Source of the DNA: Acidobacteriota bacterium
Lineage (GTDB): Bacteria > Acidobacteriota > Terriglobia > Terriglobales > Acidobacteriaceae
Direction: 5' to 3'
NCBI GenBank assembly: GCA_021818585.1
Contig: JAKATU010000047.1
Coordinates: forward strand, 1 to 64,000
Length of the DNA: 64,000 nt
Shown here: one piece after another, positions 61,333 through 64,000 of the stretch
How positions within the stretch are numbered: position 1 is the first letter of the stretch
How the letters are laid out: the number at the start of each line of letters is the position of its first letter
Notes under the pieces: model-generated
What the model saw: the letters and a program-made list of their open reading frames with translations, nothing else
The model's database searches: none
What the model was told of the DNA's origin: nothing
Program-made: the position numbers and the translations under genes

Positions 61333-62571
61333 ATGAAACTACGTCAAATAGCATTGGTGCTGCTCATGGTGGGTGGCTTCTGGTTTCTTCTCTCTCACCT
61401 TGGCTCGAAGGGAAGCTTCGGCGTTTTTGCGAAGCCTGATCCCTCGCAACTGACGCTCAACGTGGTGAACACGCAGCCGAAGTATTTACCGGAGGAGCAG
61501 AACAGCATCGACGTGTACAAGCGGGTGCTGCCTTCGGTGGTGAACATTACTTCGACGTCGGTGAAGGTGGACTTCTTTTACGGGCTGGTGCCGCAGCAGG
61601 GGCAAGGCTCTGGATTCATTCTGGACAAGGCGGGGTACATTCTGACGAATTACCACGTGATTGCCGGTGCTCAGAATATCGAGGTGCAGACATCGGATGG
61701 ACGCCGATACAAGGCGCAGCTTGTAGGCGGGGATCCGGATCACGATCTGGCGCTGGTGAAGATCAATGCGCCGGATCTGCATCCCGCGACGCTGGCGGGT
61801 TCGCGGAATCTGCAGGTGGGGCAGAAGGTGTATGCGATTGGAAATCCCTTTGGGCTGAACGGAACGATGACGGACGGCATCATCAGCGCGATTCGCTCTG
61901 TGCGCGGGCCGACGGGCGTGCTGATCCAGAATGCAATTCAGACGGATGCGCCGATCAATCCGGGGAATTCGGGTGGGCCGCTGCTGAATTCGCAGGGGGA
62001 AGTGATCGGGATCAACTCGATGATTGCGACGAACCCGAACAACCAGGTGCAGGTCGACCAGAGCGCGGGCATTGGATTCGCGATTCCGATTGATACGGCG
62101 AAGGCGGTGCTGCTGGACCTGAAGGAGTATGGGCATGCGATGCGGCCGACTCTGGGCATTGAGACGCTGCCGATTGGACCGTACCTGGCGCAGCAGATGC
62201 GCCTGCCGGTGCAGTATGGGTTGCTGGTGGAGCGGGTAGTTCCAGGCGGACCGGCGGCGCGGGCCGGGCTGAAGGGCGGAAACCAGATTGCATACCTTGG
62301 GAACCAGCAGATTTATATTGGCGGCGACCTGATTGTTTCCATGGATGGGCAGCCGGTGACGAACCAGCGGGATATGTCGGACATCATGGATGGGCTGCGT
62401 CCGAGTGAGGTGATTCCGATTACGGTGTACCGGGGCAACCGGAAGATGGTGCTGCAGGTGAAGCTGGGCGTGGCGGGGCGGAGCGGGGCGGATATGACGG
62501 CGGCCAACCGTATGCCGAGCAACAGCGCGGTGCATGCGGCGCTGTATCGCGTGTTTGGCGGCGGGAGGTAG
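61333..62571 (+). CDS. HtrA/DegP-type trypsin-like serine protease with one PDZ domain
   Basis: 412 residues. One N-terminal transmembrane segment (IALVLLMVGGFWFLLSHLG) makes it membrane-anchored in the periplasm. Trypsin-like triad: His108 (TNYHV), Asp138 (DHDLAL), Ser213 (NPGNSGGPL). One PDZ domain follows at about 285-390 (VVPGGPAARAGLKGG). It resembles DegS or HtrA single-PDZ forms used in envelope quality control. The deacetylase gene begins 12 bp downstream. Confidence 0.95.
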   Translation: MKLRQIALVLLMVGGFWFLLSHLGSKGSFGVFAKPDPSQLTLNVVNTQPKYLPEEQNSIDVYKRVLPSVVNITSTSVKVDFFYGLVPQQGQGSGFILDKAGYILTNYHVIAGAQNIEVQTSDGRRYKAQLVGGDPDHDLALVKINAPDLHPATLAGSRNLQVGQKVYAIGNPFGLNGTMTDGIISAIRSVRGPTGVLIQNAIQTDAPINPGNSGGPLLNSQGEVIGINSMIATNPNNQVQVDQSAGIGFAIPIDTAKAVLLDLKEYGHAMRPTLGIETLPIGPYLAQQMRLPVQYGLLVERVVPGGPAARAGLKGGNQIAYLGNQQIYIGGDLIVSMDGQPVTNQRDMSDIMDGLRPSEVIPITVYRGNRKMVLQVKLGVAGRSGADMTAANRMPSNSAVHAALYRVFGGGR

Positions 62572-62583
62572 GCACTCGACAGG

Positions 62584-63318
62584 ATGGGGAACGGCATGAA
62601 CATTCTGGTGTCTGCCCTGGCGGCCACAGGCGTGGCGGGGCTGGCTGCGGGTGCCTTCACGTACGCGGCGCTGTGGCCGGAGTCGCAGATCTTCGGCTGG
62701 ACGATGCGGGGCGGGGATGATCCACGCGAGATTGCACTGACCTTTGATGATGGCCCGAACGATGCGTGCACGGGCGAGCTGTTGGATGTGCTGGCGCGGC
62801 ATGATGTGCGGGCTACGTTTTTTATGGTTGGGCAGTATGTGCGGCAGAGCCCTGGGCTGGCGCGGCGTGTGCGCGAGGCCGGGCATGTGGTGGGGAACCA
62901 TACGGTGACGCATCCGCTTCTGGCGCGGGCTTCCGCTCGGCGTGTGCGCGAGGAACTGGCGGGATGCAAGGCGATTCTGGAAGACACGCTGGGCGAGCCG
63001 GTGCGGTATTTTCGGCCGCCGTTCGGAGGCAGGCGTCCGGATGTGCTGCGCACGGCGCGCGAGCTGGGAATGGTTCCGGTGACGTGGAATGTGACCGGCT
63101 ATGACTGGGCGCAGAAGTCAGCGGATGAAGTGCATGGAATTGTGAAGGCGGGGATTGCTCGCAATGAGAGGCGCGGTGCGGGATCGAATGTGCTGCTGCA
63201 CGATGGCGGGCATCTGAGGATGGGCGCAGACCGTAGCTGCACCCTGAGCGCCGTGGAGATGCTGCTGGAGCAGGATGCGGCGGGCCGCAATTTTGTCACG
63301 GTGGATGCATGGAAGTAA
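62584..63318 (+). CDS. Polysaccharide deacetylase (CE4, NodB domain)
   Basis: 244 residues; ATGs at 62584 and 62596 are both usable. An N-terminal hydrophobic segment (ILVSALAATGVAGLAAGAFTYAALW) serves as signal or anchor. CE4 motifs: TFDDGP at 53-58 (metal and base Asp), HTVTHP with zinc His106 and His110, RPPFGGRRPDVL, and LLHDGG. It removes acetyl groups from N-acetylglucosamine polymers such as peptidoglycan. It is probably co-transcribed with the upstream protease. Confidence 0.94.
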   Translation: MGNGMNILVSALAATGVAGLAAGAFTYAALWPESQIFGWTMRGGDDPREIALTFDDGPNDACTGELLDVLARHDVRATFFMVGQYVRQSPGLARRVREAGHVVGNHTVTHPLLARASARRVREELAGCKAILEDTLGEPVRYFRPPFGGRRPDVLRTARELGMVPVTWNVTGYDWAQKSADEVHGIVKAGIARNERRGAGSNVLLHDGGHLRMGADRSCTLSAVEMLLEQDAAGRNFVTVDAWK

Positions 63319-63319
63319 T

Positions 63320-63495
63320 CAGGTCGAGTGGCCCTTTCGCATCTTGAAGCGGGTCTTTGGCTACACAAAGGTGCGTTATCGGAGCTTGGTGAAAAATCAG
63401 CACTGGCGCTTGGCGGCTTCGCGCTGGTCAATGTTTATCAGCATCGCAAGCGGCTGCTGAAGGCGTTGCCGAAGCCGGCCCTGTGCGGGGCGTAG
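63320..63495 (+). pseudogene. IS5-family transposase C-terminal remnant, frameshifted
   Basis: VEWPFRILKRVFGYTKVRYRSLVKNQ matches the Glu-motif end of IS5-type transposases. Near 63410 the frame breaks and continues in the next one as FALVNVYQHRKRLLKAL to a TAG at 63493-63495. Upstream parts are missing. It is a different IS5 subgroup from the remnant at 302-565. Bases 63496-63648 hold no gene. Confidence 0.8.
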
Positions 63496-63648
63496 TGCGT
63501 CTCGAGGCCGATATACGGCTTTGAGAGACAAAAACGAGGGATCCTGCATGATGTGAATCCGCAAAAATCGCAGCCGCAGCGCACGAAATCCCCGACTTGA
63601 TCGGTTTTTCCTTATGCACGATAAAGGGATGGGTTGATCAGAGGTTCC

Positions 63649-64000
63649 CTAGGGGTGGTGTTTGGTGGTCAGGGTGGTTTGCAGGTCTTCCAGTAAGTTA
63701 GATGGGATGAGGGATTGGGCCATGTCGGGGGAGCCACCGGCTCTGATGTTGTGGGGGGCGAGGGCTTCGCGGAGGGCGTTGCCGCAGTGGAAGTCGAGGT
63801 CGCGGCTGCGGGCGAAGACGATGCGGGTTCCTTCGGATTGCTGATCCTGGCAGGAGAAGAAGGCTACGGTGTGGGGCGCGGCGGCGGTGAGTGCGGAGGC
63901 GAGCAGGCGGAGGTAGTCGGGGTCGCGGTCGTCGAAGGCGCGGTTGACCCAGCGGATTCCGGCGCGGAAAGGTACTTCCACGGCAAGGCGGGTGGCGTGG
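63649..64000 (-). CDS. DHHA1-domain alanyl-tRNA editing protein, 3' part
   Basis: Only the C-terminal part is in the window; the frame stays open to the right edge (HATRLAVEVPFRAGIRWVN). The end has IVFARSRDLDFHCGNALREALAPHNIRAGGSPDMAQ, typical of the DHHA1 domain of AlaRS-related editing proteins, which bind tRNA or help clear mischarged tRNA-Ala. The editing domain itself would lie beyond the edge, so the call rests on this domain alone. Confidence 0.7.
   Translation of the reverse strand, partial: HATRLAVEVPFRAGIRWVNRAFDDRDPDYLRLLASALTAAAPHTVAFFSCQDQQSEGTRIVFARSRDLDFHCGNALREALAPHNIRAGGSPDMAQSLIPSNLLEDLQTTLTTKHHP

Noticed and set aside
61486..62913. A 475-residue minus-strand frame over the HtrA-type gene
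   Set aside because: Shadow of the protease; Arg/His-rich with no domain.

Overview
The window looks like chromosomal DNA of an Acidobacteriota bacterium, most likely a Terriglobia/Acidobacteriaceae relative. This is inferred from the gene families, the many small secreted proteins of unknown function, a FecR protein with a Tyr/Asn/Gly-rich tail, and hairpin repeats between genes. No rRNA or clade-defining marker is present, so the assignment is provisional. Most of the window is GC-rich and densely coding. There is no CRISPR array, prophage or replication origin. I found no convincing new defence or biosynthetic system; the least conventional parts are listed as findings.

Layout. 0-0.6 kb: remnants of two transposases (IS3 and IS5 families). 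0.7-6.6 kb: ahcY, an ArsR-type regulator with a short-chain dehydrogenase, ada, the peroxiredoxin gene bcp, and a large secreted protein of unknown function. 6.6-11.3 kb: glycogen/maltodextrin phosphorylase, galactokinase and a PLP decarboxylase. 11.6-16.7 kb: cold-shock protein, Tat-exported beta-propeller glycosidase, M13 metallopeptidase and FecR-domain protein. 16.9-19.4 kb: a minus-strand regulatory block made of an ECF sigma factor translationally coupled to a small membrane protein, a zinc-ribbon membrane protein, and a LytTR response regulator with no kinase beside it. 19.7-34.8 kb: cysS, a DMT exporter, a CPA2 antiporter followed by a decayed copy of the DMT gene start, a class III aminotransferase, an EF-G-like GTPase, an aspartyl protease, ddl, greA, a CDP-alcohol phosphatidyltransferase and a second SDR.

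34.9-46.6 kb: a broken IS256-family element and two tandem proline tRNAs (UGG and GGG anticodons) lie next to a long minus-strand sugar operon: GH15 glucoamylase, tkt, rpiB, HAD phosphatase, gnd, zwf, pgl and glk. Together these could release glucose from an alpha-glucan, phosphorylate it, run the oxidative pentose-phosphate branch, and pass pentoses on through RpiB and transketolase. Parts of this block have visibly lower G+C than the flanks.

46.9-64 kb: superoxide dismutase with a TTG start, purL and purF overlapping by ATGA, an ABM-domain monooxygenase, an IS481 remnant converging on an orphan HigA-like antitoxin, rho preceded by a probable rpoZ, the comM/YifB ATPase, two unknown proteins, a Trm112-like protein, coaE, an HtrA-type protease, a polysaccharide deacetylase, another IS5 remnant, and the C-terminal half of a DHHA1-domain alanyl-tRNA editing protein cut by the window edge.

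Two kinds of short dispersed repeat sit between genes, mostly at 48-55 kb: a CCCACTCAAGC-type palindrome (at least three copies plus one structural relative) and a CTGGCCG-plus-GC-hairpin element that begins at the stop codon of three different genes. All five transposase remnants are inactive, so the region has a history of insertions but no intact mobile element.
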